A DNA stretch of 6,670 nucleotides from Gammaproteobacteria bacterium (GTDB lineage: Bacteria > Pseudomonadota > Gammaproteobacteria > GRL18), in assembly GCA_030632625.1 (NCBI GenBank), contig DAOVUK010000185.1, forward strand, positions 1 through 6,670. Reading direction: 5' to 3'. The position numbers and the translations under genes were made by a program. The notes under the pieces are model-generated. The model searched no databases, was not told the DNA's origin, and was given only the letters and a program-made list of their open reading frames with translations. How positions within the stretch are numbered: position 1 is the stretch's first letter; each line of letters starts with the position of its first letter. This document shows, piece after piece, positions 6,507 to 6,670 of this stretch.

Positions 6507-6526
6507 GTTCAAGGTCAAGCTTGAAC
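6507..6526. other. Small stem-loop downstream of the ABM-like gene
   Basis: GTTCAAG at 6507-6513 pairs with CTTGAAC at 6520-6526 around a 6-base loop. It lies 13 bases past the stop codon of the - strand gene ending at 6539 and may protect or help end that transcript. There is no T-run on the - strand side, so a standard intrinsic terminator is not supported; on the + strand a GTTTTTAT stretch follows about 8 bases later. Confidence 0.3.
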
Positions 6527-6538
6527 GACGTTATGTTT

Positions 6539-6670
6539 TTATAATACGCCATTTTCTAACTCATCTAAATATATGAATTCAGGCGACTTTACACCAGCTT
6601 GCTTTCTGATTTCTACTAGTTCTGGTGACTCAAAGAATTGCCTGGCATTTGAAATAGATGACCATTTGGA
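6539..6670 (-). CDS. C-terminal end of a small ABM/cyclase-like protein (5' end outside window)
   Basis: The - strand frame is open from the window edge to a TAA at 6541-6539 and gives 43 residues, with the blocks NARQFFESPELVEIRKQAGV and PEFIYLDEL. The pattern of a helix entering 'SPEL', a short run to 'AGV', then a strand 'P-E-(F/I)-x-(Y/F)-L-(D/E)-E' matches the C-terminus of small ferredoxin-like-fold proteins often annotated as cyclase or antibiotic-biosynthesis-monooxygenase-like, which are about 95-100 residues long. Catalysis or ligand cannot be judged from the tail. The same orientation as the kinase and a 182-base gap with hairpins and a candidate promoter suggest separate transcription. 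The family call is from memory of the pattern and is moderate. Confidence 0.6.
   Translation of the reverse strand, partial: SKWSSISNARQFFESPELVEIRKQAGVKSPEFIYLDELENGVL

Overview
The window looks like a moderately AT-rich chromosome segment of an environmental gammaproteobacterium. This rests on the style of the proteins: a Pseudomonas-like transmembrane Ser/Thr kinase, a LysM/NodB outer-membrane lipoprotein, and the C-terminal part of a Y1 (REP-associated type) transposase common in gammaproteobacteria. I cannot name a genus. No RNA gene or CRISPR array was seen.

Left part (1-1121) is a decayed accessory strip on the + strand. It holds the last 33 codons of an unrecognised acidic protein, then two adjacent hairpins (176-232). 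The C-terminal third of a Y1-type transposase (236-559) begins immediately after them, with its catalytic part missing. An AT-rich stretch follows (560-841) with a nested inverted repeat and a candidate promoter. Last comes the C-terminal half of a GNAT acetyltransferase (842-1093). Both gene remnants look like products of deletion or insertion.

Central part (1122-6356) carries two large intact genes on the - strand, which are the real content of the window. The upstream gene (3048-6356) encodes a 1102-residue membrane-anchored Ser/Thr protein kinase. It has a cytoplasmic non-RD kinase domain, one membrane span, and about 680 residues predicted to be periplasmic. That region shows about six degenerate helical repeats with a period near 97 residues. 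After a 180-base gap with its own candidate promoter lies a 581-residue lipoprotein (1122-2867) with a LysM-like domain, a NodB/CE4 polysaccharide deacetylase domain with intact metal ligands, TPR-like helices, a second LysM domain and a final TPR. Together they suggest a kinase that senses something in the envelope, plus a lipoprotein that modifies or binds peptidoglycan or an exopolysaccharide. The functional link is inferred only from adjacency and predicted location.

Right part (6357-6670) holds a second twin-hairpin element (6380-6426) lying in the kinase leader, a candidate kinase promoter, a small stem-loop, and the C-terminal 43 codons of an ABM/cyclase-like small protein (- strand) that runs off the window. 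The two twin-hairpin elements share a layout (about 11-bp GC-rich stem, about 9-base gap, short stem). They may be REP-like sequences or ends of IS200/IS605-type elements.
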